Of a DNA stretch of 64,000 nt, positions 1-9,417 are shown one piece after another (the first letter of the stretch is position 1; every line of letters begins with the position of its first letter). Location of the stretch: the NCBI GenBank assembly GCA_963820035.1, contig CAWFYK010000009.1:62001-126000 (forward strand), in the 5' to 3' direction. Made by a program: the position numbers and the translations under genes. The stretch comes from JAWWPG01 sp963820035. Its GTDB lineage: Bacteria; Actinomycetota; Actinomycetes; Propionibacteriales; Nocardioidaceae. The notes beneath the pieces are model-generated. The model was not told the origin of the DNA and did no database searches. It saw only the letters and a program-made list of their open reading frames with translations.

Positions 1-24
1 CTGGTCGACAGCCCCAGCCGCTGA
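1..24 (+). CDS. Possible 3' end of an upstream gene
   Basis: Read in frame from base 1, the sequence gives seven codons (LVDSPSR) and then TGA at 22-24. A strong rho-independent terminator follows 70 nt later on the same strand, so this is plausibly the tail of a plus-strand gene outside the window. With so few codons the reading frame cannot be confirmed. Confidence 0.25.
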   Translation: MVDSPSR

Positions 25-44
25 CCCGTCGTACCCCTCCTCGG

Positions 45-72
45 AATCGCGGGCACCCCCTCCCCCGCGATT
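45..72. repeat. Perfect 9-bp inverted repeat
   Basis: AATCGCGGG at 45-53 pairs perfectly with CCCGCGATT at 64-72 across a 10-nt loop. It lies just before the terminator at 94-129 and may be the first of two stacked hairpins at the end of the upstream transcript. No T tract follows this one. Confidence 0.5.
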
Positions 73-93
73 GCGGGACTCTCCACGTGCGGG

Positions 94-129
94 AAGGGCA
101 GGTTTCAGATCCTGGAAACCTGCCCTTTT
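94..129 (+). terminator. Rho-independent terminator
   Basis: A 13-bp perfect stem (AAGGGCAGGTTTC at 94-106 with GAAACCTGCCCTT at 115-127) encloses an 8-nt loop and runs into TTTT. The T tract is on the plus strand, so it most likely ends a transcript entering from the left of the window. It also insulates the gene at 202 from upstream reading. Confidence 0.8.
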
Positions 130-201
130 CCGCATTCCCGGGAGAGCAAGGGGCAGGCCGCCGTAGTCTCGGGTGACACGAGGCAAGGGGAGGGGTCTCT
201 G

Positions 202-1548
202 GTGTCGTTACGTCAGGTCACCGCGCCGGTCGTGATCGCCATGTCGTTGGTCATCGCGGGTGGGTGGGCCACGCAGTCGTACGCCGGCCAGCCGTCAGCC
301 AACCACGAGAGCCGCGCCAACATGGGGCTCAGAGCCACGATCCGGATGTCGGTGGGCGACATGGGTCAGCAGGCCAAGGGTGGCAGCGGCGCGTCGAAAG
401 TGTCAGCCGACGGGACCCGCATCGCTTTCGGCTCCGCAGCCGCCAACCTTGTGCCTGGTGACACCAACCACCACGTCGACGTCTTCGTGCGCGACCGCAT
501 CGCGGGCACGACCTCGCTGGTCACGCGCGGACGCGGCGGAGCACCGGCCGACGGGGACAGCAGGGCGAACGGCATCAGCCGGACCGGGCGCTACGTCGCC
601 TACGACTCGTTCGCCACCAACCTGGTGGCGCACGACACCAACGGCGCCTACGACGTCTTCGTGCGCGACCTCTCGACGACCAGCCAGGAGCGGGTCTCGG
701 TGCCGACCGGCGGTGGGCAGGCCAATGCCGAGAGCTTCCGGCCGGCGATCTCGGGCAATGGCCGTTACGTGGCGTTCGACTCCTATGCCACCAACCTGGT
801 CCCCGCCGACACGAATGGTGGGTTCGACGTGTTCGTGCGGGACCGCTTGCTCGGCACCACCGAGCGGGTGTCGGTCGGCTCGGGCGGGCTGCAGGCGAAC
901 GGCGAGAGCACCGGCGCGGCGATCACCCCGGACGGTCGCTACGTCGCCTACGAGTCCGGCGCGAGCAACCTGGTCGAGGGCGACGACAACGGGCAGGTCG
1001 ACGTGTTCCGCTACGACCGCCGTACTGGCATCACGGCGCTGATCTCGGTCGGACTCGGAGGCGCTCCGGGCGATGCGCTGAGCGACCTCGCTGGCCTGTC
1101 GGCGTCGGGTCGCTACGCCGTGTTCACCTCCTCGGCAGCCAACCTGGTGCCCGATGACACGAACGGCGTGGCCGACGTGTTCGTCCGCGACATGGTGGCC
1201 GGAACGACCGAGCTGGTCTCCGTGGACAGCTCGGGTGGCCAAAGCAACGACGGCAGTCTCTATGGGGCCATCTCGGACGACGGGAACGTCGTGACGTTCG
1301 ACAGCTTTGCTGACAACCTCGTCGAGGGGGACACCAACGGCAACCCAGACGTGTTCGCCCACGACCGCCGCAGCGGCGCGACCACGAGGATCTCGGTGAC
1401 CTCCCACGGAGGGCAGGGCAACTTCGGGAGTGTGGCCTCCTCCATCAGCGGGAACGGCCGCTTCGCCGTGTTCACCACCGCGGCGACGAACCTGGTGCGC
1501 GGCGACACAAACAAGGCGAGTGACGTGCTCCTCCATCGGCTCAGCTGA
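202..1548 (+). CDS. Secreted TolB-like beta-propeller (PD40 repeat) protein
   Basis: This 448-residue protein begins with a hydrophobic signal-like segment (about residues 8-29, ending QSYAG) and then carries about seven repeats of roughly 48 residues. Each repeat has the pattern xSADGxxIAFxSxAxNLVPGDTNxxxDVFVRD, which is the PD40/TolB-type propeller blade. Nothing follows the propeller, so it is probably a free secreted or cell-surface scaffold whose ligand is unknown. The GTG start at 202 is preceded by a GGGGAGGGG ribosome binding site; an ATG at 241 would shorten the signal peptide. No catalytic residues are recognisable. Confidence 0.85.
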   Translation: MSLRQVTAPVVIAMSLVIAGGWATQSYAGQPSANHESRANMGLRATIRMSVGDMGQQAKGGSGASKVSADGTRIAFGSAAANLVPGDTNHHVDVFVRDRIAGTTSLVTRGRGGAPADGDSRANGISRTGRYVAYDSFATNLVAHDTNGAYDVFVRDLSTTSQERVSVPTGGGQANAESFRPAISGNGRYVAFDSYATNLVPADTNGGFDVFVRDRLLGTTERVSVGSGGLQANGESTGAAITPDGRYVAYESGASNLVEGDDNGQVDVFRYDRRTGITALISVGLGGAPGDALSDLAGLSASGRYAVFTSSAANLVPDDTNGVADVFVRDMVAGTTELVSVDSSGGQSNDGSLYGAISDDGNVVTFDSFADNLVEGDTNGNPDVFAHDRRSGATTRISVTSHGGQGNFGSVASSISGNGRFAVFTTAATNLVRGDTNKASDVLLHRLS

Positions 1549-1652
1549 CGGACGATCCGCGGAGTACGGCGGGCTCGCAGGTCGTGCGGGTAGGGCCCGA
1601 GACGGCTAGCCTGGGCGACGTAATCGACCTTGAGCACCACACCGGCTGAGCC

Positions 1653-3560
1653 GTGACCGAGTCGTCCGGCGCTACGTCGCAGTGGCGTGGCCGAACGGTG
1701 TGGGCGCGTGACGCGTCCGCACCCTTGCGGGAGTTCCTTCGCACGGAGTCTGGCAGTGCAGGCGTGCTCGTCACCGCCGTGGTCGTCGCCCTGGTGTGGG
1801 CGAACATCGACATGGGCTCCTACGAGTCGTTCTGGCAGACCCCCCTGACGATCCGGATGGGGGGCCATGGCCTGAGCTGGGACCTTCAGACCTGGGTGAA
1901 CAGCGGACTGATGACGCTCTTCTTCCTCGTGGTCGGTCTGGAGGCGCGCCGCGAGTTCGACCTCGGCGAGCTCCGGGACCGGCGGCGCTTCGTCCTGCCG
2001 TTTGCGGCCGGGCTGGTGGCGATGGTCATCCCGGTGCTGATCTATCTCGTGATCAACCACGGCAGGTCAAGCGCGCAAGGGTGGGGCGTCGCGATGTCGA
2101 CCGACACCGCCCTGGCGTTGGGGCTTCTCACAGTCCTTGGCAGAGACGTGCCCGACCGGGTGCGCGCCTTCCTGCTGACGGTGTTCGTGGTCGACGACCT
2201 GGCCGCCCTCGTCGTGATCGCCGTGTTCTACAGCGACCAGATCATGACAGGTGACCTGGCCGTCGCTCTAGTGGTCTTCGGCGCGGTCCTGGTGGCAACG
2301 GCGGTGGGGGTCCGACAGCCCGGGGTCTACGCCGCGCTGGCCGTCGTGATGTGGGCCGCCGTCGTACGCAGTGGAATCGACCCCGTCGTGACCGGGTTGG
2401 CGATCGGCCTCACGGCATCTGCCTACTCGCCTTCGAGATCCGAGCTCGAGGAGGCCACCGGCCTGGTGCGGCAGTTCCGCGAGCAGCCGACGGCCGAGCT
2501 GGCCCGTTCGGCCACCGTCGGCCTGGCGTCGACGCTCTCCCCCAATGCGCGGCTGCAGCACTTCTTCCACCCGTGGACGAGCTACCTGATCGTCCCGTTG
2601 TTCGCCCTCGCGAATGCCGGCATCGCGCTCGACGTCGGCTTCCTCGGTCGGGCGTTCCACTCCCCCGTCACCCTCGGCATCCTCGTCGGCTACGTCGTGG
2701 GAAAGCCTCTGGGCGTCGTCGTCACCGCGTGGTTCGTGGTGCGGATGTCCCGCGGCAGGATCCGGCCACCCGTGGGGTGGGCGGCGGTGCTCGGCAGCGG
2801 CACCCTCGCCGGGATCGGCTTCACGGTCTCGCTCCTGATCGCGACCCGTGCCTTCCACGGCGACCGGCTCGCCGAGGCCAAGCTGGGAGCCCTGTCGGCC
2901 GTCGTGGTGTCATCGGGTCTGACCTGGGCCGTGTATCGAGGAGCGGGTCGGTTGTCCCCGGCACGACGCGCGCGCGCTCTGCTCGGCACGTCCCAGCAGA
3001 TGGTCGACCTGATCCCTGCCGTGGACCCGCGACGAGACCACATCCGCGGACCGAAGGAGGCGTCGGTGACCGTCGTCGAATACGGCGACTTCGAGTGCCC
3101 CTACTGCGGCCAGGCAGAGCCCGTCGTACGAGACCTGCTCGCCGACACCGACATCCGTTACGTATGGCGGCACCTGCCGCTCATCGACGTCCACCCCGCC
3201 GCGCAGCTGGCGGCGGAGGCGAGCGAGGCGGCCGCAGCGCAGGGACTGTTCTGGCCCATGCATGACCTCCTTCTCGAGCGACAGGACGCCCTCCGGCCGC
3301 AGGACCTGGTGCGCTACGCCGCCGAGCTCGGACTCGATGCCGACCAGTTCCACGACGATCTGATGCACCATGTCCACACCGCGCGGATCGCCCGGCACGT
3401 CGAGTCGGCGGACCTCAGCGGGGTCTCTGGGACACCGACGTTCTTCATCAACGACCAGCGTCATTACGGCGCTTACGACATCGAGACGTTGAAGGCGGCG
3501 GTCAAGACCGCCCGGCTGCGGTCCAAGATCGCGTCGCCGGAGAACCCATCACCCCACTGA
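1653..3560 (+). CDS. nhaA: Na+/H+ antiporter NhaA with C-terminal DsbA-like thioredoxin domain
   Basis: Residues 20-430 are an NhaA-type antiporter: multiple hydrophobic helices, the STDTALALG segment and the paired aspartates D181-D182 in FVVDDL that bind Na+ or H+ in this family. Residues 455-625 form a DsbA/thioredoxin_4 fold with CPYC (C482, C485) and the SGTPTFF cis-proline loop. Simple NhaA proteins are about 390 residues, so the extra 200 residues are a true fusion rather than a run-on. The second domain should catalyse thiol-disulfide exchange, or else sense redox state and control transport (inference). GTG start at 1653; a -10-like TAGCCT lies at 1607-1612. The 3' end overlaps the convergent ORF by 59 nt. 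Confidence 0.92.
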   Translation: MTESSGATSQWRGRTVWARDASAPLREFLRTESGSAGVLVTAVVVALVWANIDMGSYESFWQTPLTIRMGGHGLSWDLQTWVNSGLMTLFFLVVGLEARREFDLGELRDRRRFVLPFAAGLVAMVIPVLIYLVINHGRSSAQGWGVAMSTDTALALGLLTVLGRDVPDRVRAFLLTVFVVDDLAALVVIAVFYSDQIMTGDLAVALVVFGAVLVATAVGVRQPGVYAALAVVMWAAVVRSGIDPVVTGLAIGLTASAYSPSRSELEEATGLVRQFREQPTAELARSATVGLASTLSPNARLQHFFHPWTSYLIVPLFALANAGIALDVGFLGRAFHSPVTLGILVGYVVGKPLGVVVTAWFVVRMSRGRIRPPVGWAAVLGSGTLAGIGFTVSLLIATRAFHGDRLAEAKLGALSAVVVSSGLTWAVYRGAGRLSPARRARALLGTSQQMVDLIPAVDPRRDHIRGPKEASVTVVEYGDFECPYCGQAEPVVRDLLADTDIRYVWRHLPLIDVHPAAQLAAEASEAAAAQGLFWPMHDLLLERQDALRPQDLVRYAAELGLDADQFHDDLMHHVHTARIARHVESADLSGVSGTPTFFINDQRHYGAYDIETLKAAVKTARLRSKIASPENPSPH

Positions 3561-4461
3561 CGTCCGCGCTGGTCAGTCGAGCGCGCTTGAAGCGGTTGGG
3601 CAACAAGTTGGTGACGAGAACGATGACCATGCCGACGATGGCGTAGAGGAACAGGACGACGAGGGGTCCGCCGATGGAGGCAGCAGGGAAGTACAACGTG
3701 TCCCGGATGGCGCTGACCCCGGCACCGGTGGGCAATCCCTGCCCGACCCAGCGCCAGAACGACGGGAGAAACTCGGGCGGGATGCTCGCGCCGGAGATCG
3801 CCACGCCGATCGAGAAGTACAACAGACCCAAGAGCGCGCCCGGCGAGCCGACCAGTGCGACGGCACCGGCGGTCGAGGCGGTGATCGCCAAGGAGACAAG
3901 GAAGAACTCGAAGTAGAGGTTGCTGGGCGTTGCACCCGTGCCCACGCCATACCAGCTCATGACCCAGAGCACGACGGCCGCCGACCCTGCCGCATAGACG
4001 ATCAACGTCAGGACATGGCCGAGCCCTCGCTTCCACGAGCGGCGCGTCATTCCGATGAGCCGGCCCAGGCCGGTCGAGGCGACCGTCGCCCCGAGCGCCA
4101 GCGCCTGGACGAGAAACCCGATGGATCCGCCGTTCCTGTCATCGAGTGGGAGAGGTACGACGTCGGTGATCTGCGGCGGAGTCGTGAGTGTCTTGACGAT
4201 CGGCAGCGGGACCCGCCGGCCCTTGCGCTGAAGGCCGGCCACCTTCCTCGCAACCTGCTGTTGGACCACCTGCGTGAAGCTGTTCTTCATGACGTTGGCT
4301 GCGATCGGTCCGGCCGCGGATGCCACGAAGAGGTGGGGCGTCGGTCCGGACAGGTCGAGCCCGCCGTACGCGCTCTTGCTCTTGATGGCCGCGCTCAACG
4401 CCTCGGCCGACGGGTAGGACGAGACAGCGAACGCTCCGTCCCTCTCGAGCTGTGTCGTCAC
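3502..4461 (-). pseudogene. YhgE/Pip (DUF3533)-type membrane protein lacking its N-terminus
   Basis: The 319-residue frame has a soluble segment (residues 1-105) followed by about six membrane helices (from residue 110), as in YhgE/Pip or ABC-2-like membrane proteins. Full-length relatives begin with a membrane helix and then a stretch like DLPVGxVG. Here that stretch is readable in frame upstream of the GTG at 4461 (4462-4515) but is cut by a TGA at 4516-4518, which is the stop of the neighbouring gene. The first helix and natural start are therefore missing, most simply by a deletion that joined the two genes. The last 20 residues overlap the nhaA fusion gene and look like read-through past a lost stop. 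A product could still be made from the GTG. Confidence 0.65.
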
Positions 4462-4515
4462 GTGTCGTTGCTGCGCCGCGGACCCGACCGGTCCGACGGG
4501 CAGGTCTCGCCCCGG

Positions 4516-4785
4516 TCACGACGGCTTCGCCGTCTCCCGCCCCCGCCACCACTGCCAGCCGGCAGTCAGCAGGATCGCGCCTGCCAGTGAGCCGATGATG
4601 CCACTCGGCTTGAAGTCCAGACCGTCACCTGCGATCAGACTGACGACGATGCCACCCACGAATGACCCGAGCAGGCCCGTGACGATAGCCATCTGCCAGT
4701 CGATGCGGCCGTTCTGCCTTCCCAGGATCAGCTGGGCGCCCGCGCCGATGAGCATGCCGAAGAGGATGAGGCCGAGTACAAGCAT
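4516..4785 (-). CDS. GlsB/YeaQ/YmgE-type small membrane protein
   Basis: This 89-residue protein starts MLVLGLILFGMLIGAGAQLI and has three hydrophobic segments with the glycine-rich TGLLGSFVGGIV motif of the transglycosylase-associated (GlsB/YeaQ) family, often linked to general stress. The family's usual length of 80-90 residues supports the ATG at 4785 over a longer frame opening at 4902. No clear ribosome binding site precedes it. Its stop codon abuts the truncated YhgE/Pip gene directly. Confidence 0.8.
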   Translation of the reverse strand: MLVLGLILFGMLIGAGAQLILGRQNGRIDWQMAIVTGLLGSFVGGIVVSLIAGDGLDFKPSGIIGSLAGAILLTAGWQWWRGRETAKPS

Positions 4786-4934
4786 GTCCGAAGCATAGGC
4801 CCCCGTCCCTTCAGGGGACGGCGACATGCGGAAGCTGGCGAGCGGCGTGGGGAAGAGCCGGCCGAACCCACCGCGGGTTCGTCTCGCGGTGCTCCTTCGC
4901 ACAACCGATAGAGCCCGAGATCCGGTACGGCGCC

Positions 4935-5417
4935 TCAGCCGGTGAGGGCGTTGATCACGTCCTTGGAGTGCGTCATCGGTAGCCGGTTTCCTTCCAGCTC
5001 GATGCGAGCGCCACTCGACTTCTGGATGAGCTCGAGCACGCGGACATTGACCCGCTGGTGCACGGCGACGTCGAGGTCGTCGCGTTGCGCACTGAAGACC
5101 ATCGCGCCGGCGGGGCTATGACGGGAGGCTGCGGCGAAGCCGTAGACGTGCGTGGCGGTGACCCCGACCAGCATCTTCCCCGGCAGGCCGGATGATGAGT
5201 CGTGGATGTGCCCACCTGCCAACGCGCCCCCTACGGTCCCGATGGCGTCACCCACAGAGCCGAAGGCGTCGCCGATGCCGCTTCCGACCAGGCCACCGGC
5301 GAACATGCTTCCGGTATGGCCTCGAGGCAGAAACTGCCCTACCGCAAGGACGGGGTCCTTGACCTCGAACTGGCGTAGGGCGTCTTGCACTGACGCCACC
5401 ATGTGTTCCTCGGACAC
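4935..5417 (-). CDS. Hypothetical protein with glycine-rich segment
   Basis: The product is about 160 residues. Residues 30-75 are rich in glycine and small residues (FAGGLVGSGIGDAF and similar) and may insert in or associate with a membrane; the C-terminal half looks like a mixed alpha/beta domain ending DVINALTG. I do not recognise the family. A GGAAGGGA ribosome binding site lies 9 nt before the GTG at 5417, which I prefer to the GTG at 5426 (no spacing) and the ATG at 5402. Confidence 0.6.
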   Translation of the reverse strand: MSEEHMVASVQDALRQFEVKDPVLAVGQFLPRGHTGSMFAGGLVGSGIGDAFGSVGDAIGTVGGALAGGHIHDSSSGLPGKMLVGVTATHVYGFAAASRHSPAGAMVFSAQRDDLDVAVHQRVNVRVLELIQKSSGARIELEGNRLPMTHSKDVINALTG

Positions 5418-5552
5418 GATCGGCACTCCCTTCCAGTGGCTTCTTCTTACCGATAATTCCCCATGTCGACCGCAATCGCTCCCGTTTCGGCGCAGCAGCC
5501 GGAGCTTCCCCTTCTGGCGGGGTGCGCCGCCGTCAGGTTCTCCGATGCCTGG

Positions 5553-7328
5553 TCAGAGTCCCGACTGCAACGCGGCCCAGGTGGGTGCGCCGACGGTCCC
5601 GGTCGGGTCCAGATGCACCATCACCTGGTAGGCCCGAACCGCATCGCGCGTTCGGATGTTGAACCTGCCGGTGACGGCGACGGGCCTCCGGAGAGCAGCC
5701 GTCAGAGCGCGCTGCACCCTGCTTACCCGTGGACCCACCTTGCCGAGCTCGAGGAACTGCGTGTGCCCCGCGGACAGCAGCGCAGTCCAGGCCCATCGCC
5801 GTACGGTCGCGTCGTCACTGTTCAAACCTCGTGAGATCTTGAACGCGCGGATCGCTGCCGCCGTTCGCCACAGCAGCCTCCCGGTGGCCACTCCGGGGTC
5901 GAAGCCGCTGCGGGCGACAAGGCATTGGGCGGCCCGAACGGCGGAGCTCTCGTCTCCCCAGGCGAGCACGGGGTAGCTGCGGAAGGTCAGCTTGGTGGGG
6001 CATCCCGGCGGCAGCCGCACCACCGAGCTGACATCGAGGAAGTTGCGGTCGATCGAGATGCCGTAACCGCCATGGCTCTCGTAGGCGTTGCCGACGTACT
6101 GATGGACGCGTTGGTGGTAGCGCCATTGGCTGTCCGGCACGTAGCTGCCGCCGTCGACATCAGCGCGGTCATTCCACCAGGCGATCCAGATGTCGTCGGG
6201 GGTGCGCATGTGCGGCGAGTTGTAGTGCGTCGAGAGGTCGTGGATTCCCGATGATGCACTGGAGTAGACGCCGGCGGCATATCCGTTGCTGTGAAGGGCG
6301 TAGACCCAACCCGAGACGTATGCCAACACGGCCGCCACGCAATCCTGGTTGGTGCTGTCGTAGCTCTCGATGTCGACGTGCAAGGTGCTCGGGGCGGCGA
6401 TTCCCAGTCCTTGCGCGTCGAACACCCCGTTGCTTCCGGCGGTATATCCCTGGGCCTCCGCGGTCGTGGTGTTGTAGGAAATCCGGTTGTTGAACCCGGT
6501 GCACGGCGCCTGGCGTCCGACGTAGGTGGGAATAAGGTGCCAACCGCTGCTTACCTGACGCGACACCCACGATGCGGTGAGATTGGGCTGGGCGCAACCT
6601 CGGTCGACCCCGCCGATATAGATGCCGATGGCGGAGTAGCCAGACGAGCCGAGCCAGGCGTCCATCGCCGATTGGGACGGCGCCGTGCAGGCGTCGAACC
6701 CTTTGCCACGGAAGGTGCCGGGAACGCTCGCACCCTTGGCCGGATTCACCCCGCCGGCAGGCGGCCCGCCACGAAAGGGCCGGGCCCCCGGCAGCACCAC
6801 ACTGCTCGACAGGGTGCGCTGCATGAGTGCGGCGTCGCCCCCGCCGTAGACGGCCGAGACGAGTACACCGGCGCCCATCACGGCGATGCTGACCGGGCCG
6901 CTCGGTGGTAACGAGACGGTCGCGACGTCGGAGCTGGACGGCACGGTGATCATCGGCGTGGTGGCGCCTCGAACGGAGCGCTGGTCCAATGCCTCGAGAT
7001 GCAGGCTCGGTGCTCCGCCGATCACCCGGGCCGGGCAGGCTTGTTGATCACCGGCATGCCCGAGGTAGACGACCGTTCGATCGAAGCGGAGACAGGCATG
7101 CGGGTGCGATCGTAGGTCGATGACCCCCCACGCGCCGGGCACGTCGACCTGGAAGCCATGGAAGGTCACGATGTGCGACGCGGGGGCGGAGGTGGCGAGG
7201 CCTGGGGGGGCGGCGGCGCCGGCGGCAGGAGACAGCGCCGGGAGCAGCACCAGACCTGCAACGGCGGCGACTGCGAGACTCCGCCGACGAGGACGTCGAG
7301 AGGTGTGCCGCGTCGAGAAGGAGGTCAT
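5553..7328 (-). CDS. Secreted DUF1906 glycoside hydrolase-like protein with peptidoglycan-binding domain
   Basis: The 591-residue product has an arginine-rich N-terminus and hydrophobic core (residues 10-40, RRPRRR before the core), suggesting export, possibly by Tat. Residues 50-190 are an uncharacterised domain. Residues 205-430 match the DUF1906/Rv2525c-like fold (GKGFDACTAPS at the start, then SAIGIYIGG and HVDIESYD), which resembles GH25-type TIM barrels. The C-terminus (450-590) has peptidoglycan-binding_1-like repeats with TGRFNIRTRDAVRAYQ and ending TWAALQSGL. It most likely acts on or binds the cell wall. The ATG at 7328 has a GGAG upstream. Confidence 0.82.
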   Translation of the reverse strand: MTSFSTRHTSRRPRRRSLAVAAVAGLVLLPALSPAAGAAAPPGLATSAPASHIVTFHGFQVDVPGAWGVIDLRSHPHACLRFDRTVVYLGHAGDQQACPARVIGGAPSLHLEALDQRSVRGATTPMITVPSSSDVATVSLPPSGPVSIAVMGAGVLVSAVYGGGDAALMQRTLSSSVVLPGARPFRGGPPAGGVNPAKGASVPGTFRGKGFDACTAPSQSAMDAWLGSSGYSAIGIYIGGVDRGCAQPNLTASWVSRQVSSGWHLIPTYVGRQAPCTGFNNRISYNTTTAEAQGYTAGSNGVFDAQGLGIAAPSTLHVDIESYDSTNQDCVAAVLAYVSGWVYALHSNGYAAGVYSSASSGIHDLSTHYNSPHMRTPDDIWIAWWNDRADVDGGSYVPDSQWRYHQRVHQYVGNAYESHGGYGISIDRNFLDVSSVVRLPPGCPTKLTFRSYPVLAWGDESSAVRAAQCLVARSGFDPGVATGRLLWRTAAAIRAFKISRGLNSDDATVRRWAWTALLSAGHTQFLELGKVGPRVSRVQRALTAALRRPVAVTGRFNIRTRDAVRAYQVMVHLDPTGTVGAPTWAALQSGL

Positions 7329-7375
7329 GGAGTTCTCCAGTCCAGCGGGTGGGACCCCTGTTCATTGGTGAGGCG

Positions 7376-7450
7376 ATAGTAACCAGAGGTGCTGGTGGGA
7401 TGAAACCACATATTTATTGTCAAGGGCAATGTGTCTTACAATATTTACCT
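7376..7450 (-). promoter_or_regulatory. AT-rich candidate promoter/operator region
   Basis: This stretch is much richer in A and T than its surroundings. Read on the minus strand it has TTGACA at 7423-7418 and TACTAT at 7381-7376, the latter 47 nt before the ATG at 7328. The two hexamers are 36 nt apart, too far to form one promoter, so TTGACA may belong to another site. ATTG and CAAT half-sites flank 7417-7430. This is a candidate only. Confidence 0.35.
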
Positions 7451-7567
7451 GTATGCAGCCCTCGCCCAGCAGCGGGTTCGTGCACGGGCGCTCCCGCTGC
7501 GCACCTGCTATCGCCCCGGCGCGGCCACGAAAGTGGCGGATGCGCCGGGGTCCGGCAGGAGACCGGG

Positions 7568-8338
7568 TCAGGACGCTGCGGCGAGCCACTCCTGGAACGT
7601 CGGCCCGGTCAAGATGGCCCCCCGCCCGGGGAGCAGTGCGCCCTCCTCATACAAGTGGTCGTCGGCGTCCTCCGGGTTGCTCACGCCCTCGACCCGCAGA
7701 TGTTCACCGCGCCGAGCTGCCAGCAGAGCGGCCATCTCGACGAGGCTCTCCTCCTGCGGGCCGGCGACTTCCGGAACCGGCTCCGAGCCCGAGGCGGCGC
7801 TCGCGGCGAACCCGGGGTCGGTCACCATGTCGGCCAGCACCTCCGCGACAGCGCTGGCTGCGACCAGCTGCGTCCGCATCTTCGGTACGAAGGTCACCTC
7901 ATCGTGTCGGCCCCAGGTCATCAGCTGCTCGACCAGCTCGTGGAACTGGGATGCGCGGAGCACCCGGGTCGGGATCGGTCCGGCGAGCGCGGCCCGCTCG
8001 TGTGCGATCTTCGCCACGCCGTAACCACCTGTGAACAGGTCCGCCCCGACGATGGACACGACGACCATCCCGTGCACGCCGGCCCGCACGCCGTAGTCGT
8101 GCAGGTTCGCGGACGCCGTCGTGAAGAACGCCGTCGCGTCGTCTTTATCGGGAGATGGTCCGGTCGCCACGTCGACGATCCGGTCGACCCCCGACAGGGC
8201 GGCCTCCAGACCTTCACCCGTGGTGACGTCGACCCCCGTTGAGCGGGCGATCGTGACGACGTCATGGCCCCTGTCTTCGAGAGTCTCGACGAGGGGGCGA
8301 CCGACGCGTCCCGTCCCTCCCACTACCGCAATCTTCAT
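7568..8338 (-). CDS. NmrA/SDR-type NAD(P)-binding oxidoreductase
   Basis: The 256-residue protein opens with the dinucleotide-binding motif VVGGTGRVG at residues 5-13 and continues as an atypical short-chain dehydrogenase of the NmrA or NAD(P)H-azoreductase kind. Typical features are the VVVSIVGAD strand and the GYGVAKIAHER helix, where a YxxxK-like pair is retained. Such proteins act as NAD(P)H-dependent reductases or redox sensors; the substrate is unknown. A strong ribosome binding site (GAAGGAG) stands 7 nt before the ATG at 8338. It appears to be a single-gene transcript. Confidence 0.85.
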   Translation of the reverse strand: MKIAVVGGTGRVGRPLVETLEDRGHDVVTIARSTGVDVTTGEGLEAALSGVDRIVDVATGPSPDKDDATAFFTTASANLHDYGVRAGVHGMVVVSIVGADLFTGGYGVAKIAHERAALAGPIPTRVLRASQFHELVEQLMTWGRHDEVTFVPKMRTQLVAASAVAEVLADMVTDPGFAASAASGSEPVPEVAGPQEESLVEMAALLAARRGEHLRVEGVSNPEDADDHLYEEGALLPGRGAILTGPTFQEWLAAAS

Positions 8339-8502
8339 CTCACTGCTCCTTCACACACTCTGGCTTCGTTGTCAGAGCTATGACGTGGCGCAGTGGGGAA
8401 GCGTGACAGCGAGACCACCCGCTTTCGCCGGGGAAGCATTCGCCCGGCCGGAGCACACACAAAGCCCGCGCGCCCGACCGGACGAACCCGAAGACGTCGC
8501 CG

Positions 8503-9417
8503 TTACCGTCCCGACGGCAGACAGGGATGTTCGCGGATCGACCCGGCTGCCCAGAGCGACCCGCACGCGGCAAGTGGAGCCGCAGGAGCCGCCGCGGTGG
8601 CCGCGGGGCTGCCGGTGGCCTTGGTCAGCGTGACCGTCCGCCTCGTGCTCTGGTTCGCACAGTCGATCAGACCGCAGCCGAAACTGCGGACGGCGACCTT
8701 GGCGGTCCCCTCCGCAAAGAGGCCGTTGGGCGAGTTGATCAGCTTGGTCCACGGATGCACAACCCCGTCGCACATGCTCCTGCGCGCAATGAACCGGAAG
8801 TCCCCGGTGATCTTGACCCGGCGCCAGATCTGAGTGAGCGTGCCGTCGTTCTCCACGAAGTCGGCGTTCTTGCACACAAACGATCCGCTCAGCTGCGCCT
8901 TGCCGTTCTTGAAGACCTGTCCCTTGGCATCCACACTCACCGCCATGGTGGGCGGCGGCGGGCCCGACTTCAGCGACATCACCAGGTTGCCGCCGTTCGT
9001 CTTGGTGTCGGAGAAGACCATGATCGTGTACGTCGTCCCGGCAGTGCCGTCGACGCCCACCGTGGTGGGGCCACACGCCACCATGCTCTTCGCGGTCGGG
9101 GCACCCTCGAATACCATGAATCCGCCGGTGTAGTCCGACTGTGACATGTCCAGGATGAAGGACCCGTCTTCCGTCGGCGCATAGGTGTACCAGACACTCG
9201 CGTTGGTGAACGGCGCCCCACAAACCGCGTTCAGCATGGCGTCTTTGCGACCGGTCGTGGCCTGGCTGGTGTTCTGCTTGACTGTGTCGCCGAGCGACAC
9301 CGGGATCGCACCGGCCGGTTTGTCGTTGGCCGGCGGATCCGCGAACGCGGCGCTTGCCGTGAGCGGCACCAGCGCAGCTGCCGCGACGGTCGCGATAACG
9401 AGACGAACGGTCCTCAT
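8503..9417 (-). CDS. Secreted protein of unknown function
   Basis: The product has 304 residues with a clear Sec signal peptide (MRTVRLVIATVAAAALV, cleavage near SAAFA-DPP). The mature N-terminal half (residues 25-150) resembles bacterial pre-peptidase C-terminal beta domains (WYTYAPTEDGSFILDMSQSD, then TTYTIMVFSD). The second half has six or more cysteines, suggesting disulfides. The ATG at 9417 is chosen because GGGAGGG lies 9 nt upstream; an earlier in-frame ATG would put charged residues before the signal. No enzyme motif is visible. Confidence 0.78.
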   Translation of the reverse strand: MRTVRLVIATVAAAALVPLTASAAFADPPANDKPAGAIPVSLGDTVKQNTSQATTGRKDAMLNAVCGAPFTNASVWYTYAPTEDGSFILDMSQSDYTGGFMVFEGAPTAKSMVACGPTTVGVDGTAGTTYTIMVFSDTKTNGGNLVMSLKSGPPPPTMAVSVDAKGQVFKNGKAQLSGSFVCKNADFVENDGTLTQIWRRVKITGDFRFIARRSMCDGVVHPWTKLINSPNGLFAEGTAKVAVRSFGCGLIDCANQSTRRTVTLTKATGSPAATAAAPAAPLAACGSLWAAGSIREHPCLPSGR

